Below are positions 16,035 to 25,902 of a DNA stretch of 64,000 nucleotides, piece after piece. The notes beneath the pieces were generated by a model, which had not been told where the DNA came from, ran no database searches, and was given only the letters and a program-made list of their open reading frames with translations. Origin of the DNA: Desulfonatronovibrio hydrogenovorans DSM 9292 (GTDB taxonomy: Bacteria > Desulfobacterota > Desulfovibrionia > Desulfovibrionales > Desulfonatronovibrionaceae); the NCBI RefSeq assembly GCF_000686525.1, contig NZ_KK365986.1, positions 170,785 through 234,784 of the forward strand, in the 5' to 3' direction. A program made the position numbers and the translations under genes. Numbering within the stretch: the stretch's first letter is position 1; every line of letters begins with the position of its first letter.

Positions 16035-16634
16035 TCAGGCTACCCCCCGCAGTTCTTCCCTTATTTCAGAAACGATTTTTTTCCAGTTTTCAACCAGGGG
16101 CAGGAATTCATACTCAATGAGATCGGACAGGAGGATCCAGTCCTCGTTTTCCTGGACCTCGATCATTTCGGTGAACAGCTCGGAAAGCCTTTCCACGCCT
16201 TTTTCCATACGCTGGTTATTTTTCAGCTGAAATTCCTCTTTGAGTACGCTGACCATGCCCATGAAGTCCCTGGTGACCTCAAGAAGATCCTGGTACATGT
16301 CCAGGGCTTCAGCGTCGTCGGCCTGGCGGAAGAATTCAGCAACCTGCTTTCCGCCTTTGGACATGAGGGTTATGACCTTGTAAAGTTCACGGGTGATGTT
16401 GATGGCCATGTCCGTGGTGTCCATGGTCCGGATTTCCACCTTGTTTATCTCCCCGGTTTCAAGGTCTTCTGCCTGGTGCGGATAAATTTCTGAAAAGGCC
16501 TCGTCATCGACCAGGACGTCGGTGACTATGCGCTTGTTCATCTGGTCCTCTTCCATGACATTGACGAGCAGATCCTCAAGGTTGTTAAAGTTCTTGATGC
16601 TGAGATCGCTTGTTTTACCGTCTATTACGATCAT
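16035..16634 (-). CDS. Helical hypothetical protein, 199 aa
   Basis: I recognise no family. Residues 1-75 have mixed strands (MIVIDGKTSD, RIVTDVLVDDEAF, NKVEIRTMDTTD). Residues 80-199 are long amphipathic helices with many Glu, Lys and Met, such as ELYKVITLMSKGGKQVAEFF and KGVERLSELFTEMIEVQ. It is soluble and acidic. AGGAGGTCAGA precedes the ATG. The pairing with the 116-aa helical protein and the upstream GT9 glycosyltransferase suggests a surface or flagellar context, but only as inference. Confidence 0.6.
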   Translation of the reverse strand: MIVIDGKTSDLSIKNFNNLEDLLVNVMEEDQMNKRIVTDVLVDDEAFSEIYPHQAEDLETGEINKVEIRTMDTTDMAINITRELYKVITLMSKGGKQVAEFFRQADDAEALDMYQDLLEVTRDFMGMVSVLKEEFQLKNNQRMEKGVERLSELFTEMIEVQENEDWILLSDLIEYEFLPLVENWKKIVSEIREELRGVA

Positions 16635-16853
16635 TCTGACCTCCTGTAGTCATTGGGCTTAAATTTGATATGGGAAAATTTTGTCTATCCAACAGGGTTT
16701 GAAGGGTTTTATACAATATGTGTGCCAGGATTATTTAGCCAGACATCCTGAACATGTTTGAACAGGGAAAAGACTTTCAGCCGGATGCAGGGCAGGATGG
16801 CAGCAGTCCCGGGTAAGGCTGGGACCGGGATGAACAGCAAAAGAAAATGGTTG

Positions 16854-18428
16854 TTATGAATGGTTCAGAAAACTTTGCATATTTTCCAGGAGCAGATGGT
16901 AAGCGCGGCAGAGGTCGGCTATCTGGTCCAGGTCGGTTGATGCGGCCTGGCTCTGATAAGTCCAGAGCATGCCCAGAACCGGAAAGTGAGGGCTTTGGGC
17001 CAGTTCGCGGCTCAGCTTCTGCCAGGTGGTCAGAAATCTTTTTTTGAGCAGGGAGACAGCCGTTTTTTTCAGGACAGAGGCCTGTTCCATGGCCAGGTTG
17101 AGCAGGGGAAGCAGCTCACTGATCCGGGTGGTGACCTCCTGGCAGAAATCCGGTCCGGGTCTCATGGTCTGATCCGGGAAGGTCAGGGGGTGACCATCCA
17201 GAAAGAGGCGGTAGAAGTGGCTCTGGACAGCCATCCATCTGGAATAATCATTCCAGGCGGAATCGTTCATGGGCTTTAGCCTGAACCAGCCATCTTTGAT
17301 GGAGGTTTCCCGGATCCTGGCCTGATCTGTTGCAAGGCATGGCCATTTTTTTTCCAGCCTGAACCGGTTCAGTATCCTGAAAACCAGATCCGCTGAGATG
17401 GTCTGTCTGCAGGCCAGGTCATTCTGGCACTGGTGGGAAAAAGAGCAGGGATGGCATTTAATCTCCGGCTCCAGACACAGACAGCCGTCCAGATAAGGTC
17501 CGGTATCCCAGGGCTGGGCAGTGGCCAGGAAAAAAGAGATGCTTTTGATGCCAAGTCCGGCTGCCAGGTGCAGGGTCCCGGTGTCGTTGGTTACCAAAAG
17601 CCCTGTGCAGACCAGGGCGGCAGACAGCTCATCCAGATCGGTGCGTCCGATGAGATTGACCAGAGACTGCTTTGAAAGATCCTGGTATCTGCGGCCAAGA
17701 TCCTGTTCATTTTCCGAACCCAGAAGAACCGGACAGATGTTCAGCTCCTTTACCAGCCTGTCTCCCAGCCGGGCGAAATTTTTTACTGGCCAGCGCCGCC
17801 TGCTGTCGCTGGCTCCCAGCTGAAAAGCCATGTACCCGGAAAAAGAGCGGCTGCCCGATGCCCTGGCAAGATTTTCGGCCATGGCATTGACCAGGCCCGG
17901 GTCAGGCTTTTTGACCCTGAGTCTGATCCGGTCCGGGCTGAGATGGGCAGCCCGGACAAACATGTCAGTGACATTAAAGGGGCTGCATCCTCTGTGGGCT
18001 GAAGATGCCTGGAGAAAAGCGGCCCAATTGCCGGAATAGCAGCCATAGCCCATTTCATCCAGGAAAAACCCCCGTAATTCGCCGGACCGGACAAGACTGG
18101 TCAGGAGCCTGGAGCTGACTGAGGGGGTCAGGTTGACGGCCACGTCAAATTTTTGGCTGGAGATCATCCCCTGGGCCCACCTTTCAAGTTCGGCCACCGC
18201 CTTGATCCAGGATGCGTCGGTAAGGGCCAGGATCTTAGCTCCGGGCAGGGGGCGGATGTAGTCTGCATCTTTAAGGAGCCTGGCTGCAGCAGCAAAATTT
18301 TCCAGACAGACAAGGTGGGTGGTGTATCCCTGTTTTTTAAGCCAGGTCAAAACCGGCTGGCTCTGGATGAGGTCCCCGAATCTGGTCAGGTTTAGAATAA
18401 GGGCTTTTCTGGGGCAGGGTTGATTCAT
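16854..18428 (-). CDS. Glycosyltransferase family 9 (heptosyltransferase-like) protein
   Basis: This 524-aa protein begins with the GT9 signature ALILNLTRFGDLIQSQPVLTWL. The sugar-nucleotide half contains FQLGASDSRRRWPVKNFARL and VTNDTGTLHLAAGLG, as in ADP-heptose:LPS heptosyltransferases. A Cys cluster follows (CLCLEPEIKCHPC, then CQNDLACRQ). The last 170 residues are extra helical sequence not found in short heptosyltransferases. It probably adds a sugar to LPS core or to a surface or flagellar protein from the cytoplasmic side. It follows hypF on the same strand with an 84-base gap. Confidence 0.8.
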   Translation of the reverse strand: MNQPCPRKALILNLTRFGDLIQSQPVLTWLKKQGYTTHLVCLENFAAAARLLKDADYIRPLPGAKILALTDASWIKAVAELERWAQGMISSQKFDVAVNLTPSVSSRLLTSLVRSGELRGFFLDEMGYGCYSGNWAAFLQASSAHRGCSPFNVTDMFVRAAHLSPDRIRLRVKKPDPGLVNAMAENLARASGSRSFSGYMAFQLGASDSRRRWPVKNFARLGDRLVKELNICPVLLGSENEQDLGRRYQDLSKQSLVNLIGRTDLDELSAALVCTGLLVTNDTGTLHLAAGLGIKSISFFLATAQPWDTGPYLDGCLCLEPEIKCHPCSFSHQCQNDLACRQTISADLVFRILNRFRLEKKWPCLATDQARIRETSIKDGWFRLKPMNDSAWNDYSRWMAVQSHFYRLFLDGHPLTFPDQTMRPGPDFCQEVTTRISELLPLLNLAMEQASVLKKTAVSLLKKRFLTTWQKLSRELAQSPHFPVLGMLWTYQSQAASTDLDQIADLCRAYHLLLENMQSFLNHS

Positions 18429-18512
18429 CTCAGGTCTGGATTCCTGGTACAGCTTTTTAAAATATTGTCCGGGCCGGTTAAATACTGTCTGACAGGCCGG
18501 ACAGCCTCTGGT

Positions 18513-20810
18513 TTATTTTTTCAGCATTATCCGGCCGTATACGGCCTGGCCCAGGGAAATGCAGGCGTCGCTGGGCGGAAGCAGCCTGTGGGTCAGGACC
18601 TTGAACCCCCTGGACTGGAGACCGGTCCATAACAGGTTGTGCAGGGTGATGTTCTGCAGGACCCCGCCACTTAAGCCCAGGGTTTTGATGCCGGTCTGCC
18701 GGGCTGCCATGGAAGCCCATTTGCAAATCCCGTGCGCAAGGGAAAGGTGAAAGCGCCGGCTGATTTTCTCCGGACTGGTTCCCGAACGCAGGTCATCAAG
18801 GACTCTGGAGAAAAGTCCCAGGGTGTCCAGGACCAGCAGGCCGTCCTGGTCCGAGACTTCCACCGGATAGACGGTTTGATCACTAAAGTCCTGGATCTTT
18901 TCCAGGATGATGGCTCCCTGGCCTTCATAATTTATGGATTCCACCAGCCCAAGAAGAGCGCTGACTGCATCAAACAGCCGGCCGCAGCCTGTGGACAGGG
19001 GCGCGTTGATGTTCTGGTTGAGCATCTTGCGGACAATAATCTCCTGGTTTTTAAATTTTTTCTGCCAGGGCAGAAAATCCTGGTCCAGGGCTCCCAGCTG
19101 ATGCAAAAAACTCAAGGCGATGCGCCAAGGCTCTTCAATGGCCTTTTCTCCACCGGGCAGGGCCACCGGAGAGAAAGACCCCAGTCTTTCCATGGAGGGC
19201 AGAGTGTTATCCACCACAAGCAGCTCTCCTCCCCACAGGGTCCGGTCCGGGCCTAGTCCTGTGCCGTCAATGGCCAGGCCCAGACAAGGCCCGTCATGCC
19301 GGTTTTCAGCCATAACTGAAAAAATATGGGCAAAGTGGTGCTGCAGGGTGAAAACCGGAAGTCCGGACTCATCCCGGGCATATCTGGAGCTCAGGTAATC
19401 CGGATGGAGATCACAGACCACTGCCTGGGGCCTGGTTTTAAGGATATCCTGGAAATGGCTGATGGTTTCCAGGAAAAAATCATAGGTTTCAAGATTTTTC
19501 AGGTCACCGATGTGCTGGGATACAAAAGCCTGGTCTTTTTTGGTCAGGCAGATGGTGTTTTTGAGCTCCGGTCCGGTTCCCAGGATGGAAGGTCCCTGGC
19601 TGGACAAAAAGACCGGAGAAGGAGTGTACCCTCTGGCCCGGCGAAAGAAATGGGTTCCAGCTTGGGATGCGCTCAAAACAGAATCATCACAGCGGATCAG
19701 TATATCCCGGTTGTGCAGGAGAAACAGGTCGGCAATGGGCTCCAGCCGGTTCAGGGCCTCCCGGTTGCCCAGGCTGATGGGTTCTGAACTGAAATTGCCC
19801 GAGGTCATGACCAGAGCCTGGATCAGGTCACTGGGGGCCAATTCTTTCAGGTGGTAAAAAAGGATCATGTGCAAAGGGGTATAGGGAAGCATGATCCCCA
19901 GGGTGCTGGTGTCCGGAGACAAACTGGAACTCAGGACAGTTTCGAACTTCCGGGTCAGGATTATTATGGGCCGGGCCGGGCTGGTCAGAAGTTTTTCCTG
20001 TTCCTGATCTATGTGTCCAACTTTCCGGGCAGTATCCAGGTCAGCCACCATCACGGCCAGGGATTTATCCGGCCGGTTTTTTCTTGTGCGCAGCTCCTGA
20101 ACGCTGTGGTCCTGGCAGGCATCACAGATGAGATGAAATCCCCCCAGGCCTTTGGCTGCCACTATTTTCCCGGCCTGGATGGCCCGGGCAGCCATACTAA
20201 TGGCCTGATCCCCTTTGACAAGCTGGTTTCCCTGCTTATCAGTAAGCCACACTTCAGGCCCGCACCGGACACAGGCATTGGGCTGGGCATGAAAGCGCCG
20301 GTCCATGGGGTCGTTGTATTCGGCCAGACAATCCTGGCACATGGCAAAACAGGCCATGGAGGTCATGGGCCGATCATAGGGTATGGACCTGGTTATGGTC
20401 AGTCTGGGGCCGCAATTGGTGCAATTGATGAATGGATAAAGAAACCTTCTGTCCCGGGGATTCAGCAGCTCCTGTTCACAGTCAGGACAGATGGCTGCGT
20501 CAGGACTGATGAGGACCTGATGCTCACCCTGACCAGAGCTGGGGGTGATAAAGAAACCTTCTGCACCGGCTGCGGGTTCCAGGTCAATGGTCCTGACATG
20601 GGTGATTTCAGCCAGGGGAGGCTGTCTGGTGGTCAGGCTGGACCGGAATTTTTCCAGACTCGGACCTGGTCCCTGGACTTCGATGACAACCCCCAGTTCA
20701 TTGTTGGAGACCTGGCCGGCAAGCCCGTGTTCCGTGGCCAGACGAAAGACAAAGGGTCTGAATCCTACTCCCTGGACCCGGCCGTTGACAATGAATTTTA
20801 TTCGTTTCAT
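18513..20810 (-). CDS. hypF: Carbamoyltransferase HypF (NiFe-hydrogenase maturation)
   Basis: HypF makes the thiocarbamate that supplies CN ligands to the Fe of NiFe hydrogenases, working with HypE. Domains in order are an acylphosphatase domain (FIVNGRVQGVGFRPFVFRLA), two zinc fingers (CPDCEQELLNP to CTNCGP, and CQDCLAEYNDP to CVRCGP), a YrdC-like domain (KGLGGFHLICDA, with a following RTRKNRPDKSLAVM), and the carbamoyltransferase domain (HHFAHIFSVMAE, LAIDGTGLGPD, LSGGVLQN). The chosen ATG at 20810 gives 765 aa starting MKRIKFIVNG; in-frame ATGs at 20828 and 20849 are possible because no start has a strong ribosome site. No other hyp gene is in the window. Confidence 0.95.
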   Translation of the reverse strand: MKRIKFIVNGRVQGVGFRPFVFRLATEHGLAGQVSNNELGVVIEVQGPGPSLEKFRSSLTTRQPPLAEITHVRTIDLEPAAGAEGFFITPSSGQGEHQVLISPDAAICPDCEQELLNPRDRRFLYPFINCTNCGPRLTITRSIPYDRPMTSMACFAMCQDCLAEYNDPMDRRFHAQPNACVRCGPEVWLTDKQGNQLVKGDQAISMAARAIQAGKIVAAKGLGGFHLICDACQDHSVQELRTRKNRPDKSLAVMVADLDTARKVGHIDQEQEKLLTSPARPIIILTRKFETVLSSSLSPDTSTLGIMLPYTPLHMILFYHLKELAPSDLIQALVMTSGNFSSEPISLGNREALNRLEPIADLFLLHNRDILIRCDDSVLSASQAGTHFFRRARGYTPSPVFLSSQGPSILGTGPELKNTICLTKKDQAFVSQHIGDLKNLETYDFFLETISHFQDILKTRPQAVVCDLHPDYLSSRYARDESGLPVFTLQHHFAHIFSVMAENRHDGPCLGLAIDGTGLGPDRTLWGGELLVVDNTLPSMERLGSFSPVALPGGEKAIEEPWRIALSFLHQLGALDQDFLPWQKKFKNQEIIVRKMLNQNINAPLSTGCGRLFDAVSALLGLVESINYEGQGAIILEKIQDFSDQTVYPVEVSDQDGLLVLDTLGLFSRVLDDLRSGTSPEKISRRFHLSLAHGICKWASMAARQTGIKTLGLSGGVLQNITLHNLLWTGLQSRGFKVLTHRLLPPSDACISLGQAVYGRIMLKK

Positions 20811-20992
20811 TCTATATTGTTTGAGCATAATGTTTGAATTGAGGACCATCTCCCAGTCCGCCAGACCCAGCCTAAGTCATGGCCCGGTCATGAAGCAAGC
20901 AAAAAAGACAGGGTGGGCCATTCCCTGCAGGGACCGGGGCAACCTGCCCGGACAAGACCAGGTTAACCTTTTACCGGACAGTTGATCCAGCC

Positions 20993-23740
20993 ATGAAAGA
21001 ATACATATCAGTAACAGGAGCCAGGCATCACAACCTGAAGTCCATTTCCCTGGACATACCAAGGCACAGTCTGGTGGTCATCTGCGGACCATCCGGCTCT
21101 GGCAAGTCCACCCTGGCCTTTGACATCATCTATGCCGAGGGTCAGAGGCGCTATGTTGAGTCCCTGTCAGCCTATGCCAGGCAGTTTCTGCCCCAGCTGG
21201 ACAAGCCTCAGGTGGACAAGATCGAAGGACTTTCTCCGGCCATTTCCATTGAGCAGCACTCCATGTCCCGCAATCCGCGCTCCACTGTGGGCACAGTGAC
21301 CGAAATATATGATTTTCTCCGGGTGTTCTTTGCCAGACTGGGCCAGCCCATCTGCCCTGAATGCCAACGGGAGATCACAGCCCAGTCCTCCTCCAGGATT
21401 ATTGACGATATCATCAACCTGGAACCAGGAACCAGGTTTATGATCCTCAGCCCCTTAGTGGAGAACAAAAAAGGCACCCATCTTGAGCTGTTGAAAAAGC
21501 TCAAGGCCCAGGGTTTTGCCCGGGTCAGGATCAATGGACAGGTCACTCCCCTGGAGCCGTTGCCTGAGCTGGACAAGAACCGGCGCCATTCCATGGATCT
21601 TGTGGTGGACCGGCTCATTCTTAAATCCGGGATCCGCAAGAGGCTGGCTGATTCGGTTGAACTGGCCCTGAGTCTGTCATCCGGAATTCTAAAGGTCTCG
21701 GTCATTGATGGAGAAGAGATCTTTTTCAGCACTGAGGCGGTCTGCCCGGAATGCAGGATATCCATGCCCAGGCCCAGCCCTCAGCTTTTTTCCTTTAACA
21801 GCCCCCAGGGAGCCTGTGCCCAATGCTCGGGTATCGGCAGTGTGGACTACTTTGAACCGGAACTCATAGCTCCCAACAAGGGTCTGTCCCTGAATCAGGG
21901 GGCGGTTATTCCCTGGAAAAATCCCAAAATCCTGTCCAGATATGAAAGGGATCTGAAAAAGCTGGGCCAAAAGTTCGGCTTTAATCTGAATACTCCATTA
22001 GCTGAATATTCTCCCCAGGGGTTGGAGGCACTTTTTGCTGGAGATGAAGACCTGGGTTTCAGCGGAGTCCTGGCTCTGCTTGAGCAAGGCTACGGGTTCG
22101 GCCATATCTGGCGCGATGAACTGTCCAGGTTCAGGCAGGCCAGACCCTGCCCTCAATGTCAGGGAGCCAGGCTCAGACCTGAGTCTCTGGCCGTCTATGT
22201 CCGGGATATGAATATCCGGGATTTTACCAGTCTGCCTATTGCCAGGGCCCTGGAGTGGCTGGAGAAATTGAAATTCAGAGAGCTGGAAAAAAAGATCGCT
22301 GGTCCTCTTGTCCGGGAGCTGAGCCACAGACTGAAGTTCCTGGTTAATGTGGGTCTTGACTACATCAGTCTGGCCAGGAACATGTCCACCCTGTCCGGAG
22401 GAGAGGCTCAGAGGATCAGGCTGGCTGGACAGCTGGGATCGGGCCTGGTGGGTGTGACGTATGTCCTGGACGAACCCAGCATCGGTCTTCATCCCAGGGA
22501 TAATGACCGGCTGATTAGCACCCTGCGCCAGCTGCAGAGCAGGGGAAATACGGTTTTGGTGGTGGAACATGACGAAGCCACCATCAGGTCGGCTGATCAT
22601 GTCCTGGAGCTTGGCCCGGGGTCCGGGGCCCTGGGGGGTGAGATTGTTTTTCAGGGGGACGTGGCCGGGATGCTCCAGGCGGACAGCTCCCTGACCGGAA
22701 AGTACCTGCGCAAGGATCTGACCATCCCCAGACCGGTCAGCAGAAGAAAGCTTGCCCAGTCCATAATCCTGACCGGAATAAGGACCAATAACCTCCAGAA
22801 TATTGACTTTGAGCTTCCCCTGAAAGGTCTGGTGGTGGTCACCGGGGTGTCCGGCTCAGGTAAAAGTTCTCTGGTGGTTGATTCTTTGTACAAACACCTG
22901 GCCCTGGCCAGGGGGCTCAAAGTGGATAATCCCGGGCTCATCAGCTCCATCAGCGGAGCCGGGCAGATAGAGAAGATTGTTGCCATTGACCAGTCTCCCA
23001 TCGGCCGGACCCCCAGATCCAATCCAGCCACCTATACCAAGGTCTTTGATGAAATAAGGAAGATCTTTGCCCAGACCGTGGAATCCAGAAAACGGGGATA
23101 CAAGCCCGGCCGGTTCAGCTTTAATGTCCGGGGGGGGCGGTGTGAATCCTGCCGGGGAGACGGTCAGATCCAGGTGGAGATGCATTTTCTGCCTGATATC
23201 TATGTGACCTGCGAGGTGTGCGAAGGCAAGAGATACAACCGGGAGACCCTGGATGTGGAGTACAAGGGGTTGAATATTTCCCAGGTCCTGGATCTGTCAG
23301 TGCGGCAGGCCAGGGAATTCTTCAAGAGTTACTCCATCCTGGAGAGGAAACTGGGCATTCTGGAGGAGGTCGGCCTGGAGTACCTGAGACTGGGCCAGCC
23401 AGCCACCACCCTGTCCGGGGGGGAGGCTCAAAGGATCAAGATTTCCAGGGAATTGAGCAAAAAGAGCCTGCCCGGGACCCTGTACATCCTGGATGAGCCC
23501 ACCACAGGCCTGCACACCCACGAGGTGGGCAAGCTGATTCAGGTCCTGAACAGGCTGGTGGACAAGGGGGCAAGCATCGTGGTCATTGAGCACAACCTTG
23601 ATGTTGTGGCCTGCGCTGACTATGTTGTGGACCTGGGTCCGGGAGGGGGTGAAAACGGTGGCCGGATAGTGGCCCGGGGCACTCCAGAGGAGATCCGGGA
23701 TAACCCGGATTCAGTCACAGGCCGGTATCTGGAACTATAG
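20993..23740 (+). CDS. uvrA: Excinuclease ABC subunit A
   Basis: This 915-aa UvrA recognises DNA damage and loads UvrB. It has two ABC modules: Walker A GPSGSGKST near residue 31 with signature LSGGEAQRIRLAGQLG and LDEPSIGLHPRD, and Walker A GVSGSGKSS with signature LSGGEAQRIKISRELSK and LDEPTTGLHTHE. Zinc sites are CPEC (about 245) to CAQC, and CESC to CEVC in the second half. HNLKSISLDIP and VESLSAYARQFL are also diagnostic. The length is normal for the family. Its stop codon overlaps the end of a convergent 55-aa gene by 6 bases. Confidence 0.97.
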   Translation: MKEYISVTGARHHNLKSISLDIPRHSLVVICGPSGSGKSTLAFDIIYAEGQRRYVESLSAYARQFLPQLDKPQVDKIEGLSPAISIEQHSMSRNPRSTVGTVTEIYDFLRVFFARLGQPICPECQREITAQSSSRIIDDIINLEPGTRFMILSPLVENKKGTHLELLKKLKAQGFARVRINGQVTPLEPLPELDKNRRHSMDLVVDRLILKSGIRKRLADSVELALSLSSGILKVSVIDGEEIFFSTEAVCPECRISMPRPSPQLFSFNSPQGACAQCSGIGSVDYFEPELIAPNKGLSLNQGAVIPWKNPKILSRYERDLKKLGQKFGFNLNTPLAEYSPQGLEALFAGDEDLGFSGVLALLEQGYGFGHIWRDELSRFRQARPCPQCQGARLRPESLAVYVRDMNIRDFTSLPIARALEWLEKLKFRELEKKIAGPLVRELSHRLKFLVNVGLDYISLARNMSTLSGGEAQRIRLAGQLGSGLVGVTYVLDEPSIGLHPRDNDRLISTLRQLQSRGNTVLVVEHDEATIRSADHVLELGPGSGALGGEIVFQGDVAGMLQADSSLTGKYLRKDLTIPRPVSRRKLAQSIILTGIRTNNLQNIDFELPLKGLVVVTGVSGSGKSSLVVDSLYKHLALARGLKVDNPGLISSISGAGQIEKIVAIDQSPIGRTPRSNPATYTKVFDEIRKIFAQTVESRKRGYKPGRFSFNVRGGRCESCRGDGQIQVEMHFLPDIYVTCEVCEGKRYNRETLDVEYKGLNISQVLDLSVRQAREFFKSYSILERKLGILEEVGLEYLRLGQPATTLSGGEAQRIKISRELSKKSLPGTLYILDEPTTGLHTHEVGKLIQVLNRLVDKGASIVVIEHNLDVVACADYVVDLGPGGGENGGRIVARGTPEEIRDNPDSVTGRYLEL

Positions 23741-23902
23741 TTTTCTGTTCTTTCCTTTCTGGGCTGCCATCCGGGTCAGCACGGCCAGAAGGCCGCAGAG
23801 GATGCCTAAAAAGAGGGCCCGGATAGGTTCCATGCCGAACCAGGTGGCAATGAGGCCTACTGATCCGCCCAGCACGATCCCCCTGATATATGGATTGTTC
23901 AT
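23735..23902 (-). CDS. Small two-helix membrane protein, 55 aa
   Basis: The gene starts with ATG at 23902, with CAGGAG 6 bases upstream. The product has two hydrophobic helices separated by a short Glu-Pro turn: IVLGGSVGLIATWFG (about 9-23) and IRALFLGILCGLLAVLT (about 27-43). It ends in a basic tail (QKGKNRKL). The tail suggests both ends are in the cytoplasm. Its last codons overlap the uvrA stop in antisense. No family is identified. Confidence 0.68.
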   Translation of the reverse strand: MNNPYIRGIVLGGSVGLIATWFGMEPIRALFLGILCGLLAVLTRMAAQKGKNRKL

Positions 23903-24031
23903 TGTTTTCTCCTGAGTTATAAGTTCTTCAGCCGGTCCCGGTTGGAGTCAGGCCTTGGTTTATCTTCCTGATTTAGTAATGCAGACCAGTTATCACAGTT
24001 AAAACCGGCCAATGTTCTTGGGATAAAGATC

Positions 24032-24604
24032 ATGACCAAACAGGACATCAGACAGAAAATGCTTCTGGCCAGGGCCGGACTTACCAGGGATGAAGTGGCC
24101 CGGAAAAGCCGCAGGATCATCAGGAATTTTCTTGATCTGCCTCTGATGGGTCAATACCCGGCCTGTCTGGTTTATCTGCCTGTCAGAAACGAGGTTGACA
24201 CTAGGTCTTTGATCCTGGAGATGGTTGCCAGGTCCAAAGAAGTCTATGCTCCCAAATGCGACTGCACTTCCTGCACCATGGACTATTACCGGGTCACAGG
24301 TCTTGACAGCCTTGAACCGGGTTCTTTCGGCATTGACGAGCCATGTCCGGATTCAGCCCAAAAATTTATCAACAAAAGTAAGGCCATGTGCATTCTTCCC
24401 GGCCTGGCCTTTGACCGCTGCGGGGTCCGCCTGGGCTATGGCCGGGGATTTTTTGACCGCTACCTGTCCGGTCTGACCGGTCCCAAACCTTTACTTATTG
24501 GTTTTGGGTATGATTTTCAAGTAACAGATCAGCTGCCCAGGGATGAATGGGATGTGCCGGTGGATATGATTGTTGCTGAGCAGGGAGTTCTGGAAACGGG
24601 CTGA
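24032..24604 (+). CDS. 5-formyltetrahydrofolate cyclo-ligase
   Basis: This 190-aa enzyme converts 5-formyl-THF to 5,10-methenyl-THF using ATP. It starts TKQDIRQKML, the typical K-x-x-x-R N-terminus, and has LVYLPVRNEVDTRSLI and VYAPKC segments. The C-terminal signature is ILPGLAFDRCGVRLGYGRGFFDRYL, containing the G-Y-G-x-G-F-x-D-R substrate loop. The ending WDVPVDMIVAEQGVL is also typical. It is a single gene in the spacer between uvrA and a repeat-containing gap. Confidence 0.93.
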   Translation: MTKQDIRQKMLLARAGLTRDEVARKSRRIIRNFLDLPLMGQYPACLVYLPVRNEVDTRSLILEMVARSKEVYAPKCDCTSCTMDYYRVTGLDSLEPGSFGIDEPCPDSAQKFINKSKAMCILPGLAFDRCGVRLGYGRGFFDRYLSGLTGPKPLLIGFGYDFQVTDQLPRDEWDVPVDMIVAEQGVLETG

Positions 24605-24636
24605 GCTGAAGTGATCCAGGGGCAAATCTTTCCCGG

Positions 24637-24785
24637 ACTGAGGTTTTTTTGGTCATTGCCAAGCCGGGAACCGGCAGAAGTAACCTCGGTCAGGATATCT
24701 ATCCATAAGATTGCCACGCACCCTCCGGGTGCCCGCAATGGCACCAATACTGGACAGCTACATTAAAAATCGTTCAGTTCAGGTT
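24637..24785. repeat. Dispersed repeat A, copy 1
   Basis: This copy belongs to a family of about 150 bp with inverted ends (ctgaggtttttttgg ... aaaatcgttcagttcagg) and a core attgccacgcaccctccggg. Related copies lie at 58010-58162 and 61370-61510. Its left half contains GGTCATTGCCAAGCCGGGAA, the reverse complement of the tail of repeat family C. No gene is present in 24605-24892. Confidence 0.75.
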
Positions 24786-24892
24786 AAAATTTCTCACATC
24801 CGGGCTTAAACGGCCCTTGTTGAGCAAGGCATGATAAAGACAAAGCATGAGGAGGAGATTTTATATTCACATCCTCCGGACTGGGGGCAATA

Positions 24893-25627
24893 TTGAAGTA
24901 TCTGCAGTTTAGTTTTCCAGGGATGGACAGGATCAGATGTGTATTCGGAACCAGGCTGGGCGGGATCAGTTCCGGCAACTTCAGCTCAGGCAATATTTCT
25001 TTTGAGGTCGGGGATGAAGAAAACAATGTTCTGAATAATCGTCAGGCCCTGCAGAAGGAGCTGGGCTTTGAAAGACTGGTTGAACTTAACCAGGTTCATG
25101 GCACAAAGATCCATTTTGACCTGTCCGGGGATTTCCTCCAGGGATCAGATCTCAGGGGGGACGGAGCCGGGACCTCCTGTCCTGGGGCTGCTGTACTGAT
25201 CAAGACAGCTGATTGCCAGCCGATTTTTCTGGCCCATGAATCCGGGAAATTCGTCTGCGGCCTGCATGTGGGCTGGCGGGGAAACAGGGCTGGATTTCCT
25301 GGAACAGGGGTTGCTGATTTCTGCGCCCGTTACCGGCTGAGTCCCGGGGAACTGACAGCTGTGCGCGGCCCCAGCCTGGGACCGTGCTGTGCCAGATTTG
25401 ACCGGCTGGATGAGCATTGGACCAGTGATTATTCCAGATACTATGATCCCCGGCTAGGAACCATGGATTTATGGTCTTTGACCAGGGATCAGCTCCTGGA
25501 GGCAGGGGTAAGGCCTGAAAAAATATTTTCCCTTGATCTGTGTACCAGATGCCGGGAGGACCTGTTTTTTTCCTATCGCAAAGCAAAGACCTGCGGTCGG
25601 CAGGGCAGCCTGATCATGATTTTTTGA
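24893..25627 (+). CDS. LACC1/YfiH-family purine nucleoside phosphorylase-like protein
   Basis: This 244-aa protein belongs to the family once called polyphenol oxidase or laccase domain proteins, now known to act on purine nucleosides. Signatures are FGTRLGGISSGNFSSGN, NQVHGTKI, the Zn ligands in IKTADCQPIFLAH and LHVGWRGNRAGFPG, and RGPSLGPCCARFD. The ending CTRCREDLFFSYRK matches the C-terminal CT-x-C-x-x-x-x-F-x-S-Y/H-R. The start is TTG behind a weak GGGGG. The region just upstream resembles the segment in front of gltB. Confidence 0.88.
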   Translation: MKYLQFSFPGMDRIRCVFGTRLGGISSGNFSSGNISFEVGDEENNVLNNRQALQKELGFERLVELNQVHGTKIHFDLSGDFLQGSDLRGDGAGTSCPGAAVLIKTADCQPIFLAHESGKFVCGLHVGWRGNRAGFPGTGVADFCARYRLSPGELTAVRGPSLGPCCARFDRLDEHWTSDYSRYYDPRLGTMDLWSLTRDQLLEAGVRPEKIFSLDLCTRCREDLFFSYRKAKTCGRQGSLIMIF

Positions 25628-25902
25628 CTAATATTCCGGACTGTCTTATATTTACCTTTACTGAGCGATTTTCAAATGAACAGTCCGGCTGACTGTCATT
25701 GAAAGCCCTGCATTTGTCTGGGCAAAATACCCTTGCAAGTTAATTCCCTTTATTCAGTTCAGACTGGAGCCAGGGCGGGGCAATTTCATGAGTATCCTGA
25801 CTGCGATGGCTTGAGCCGGCCCGGCTTGCCTCTGCCCGGTCAGGTGCTCCTGGACAGCCAGCCACAGGCTGATGAACTTCCCAGAACAAAGGAGGTGAGG
25901 AC

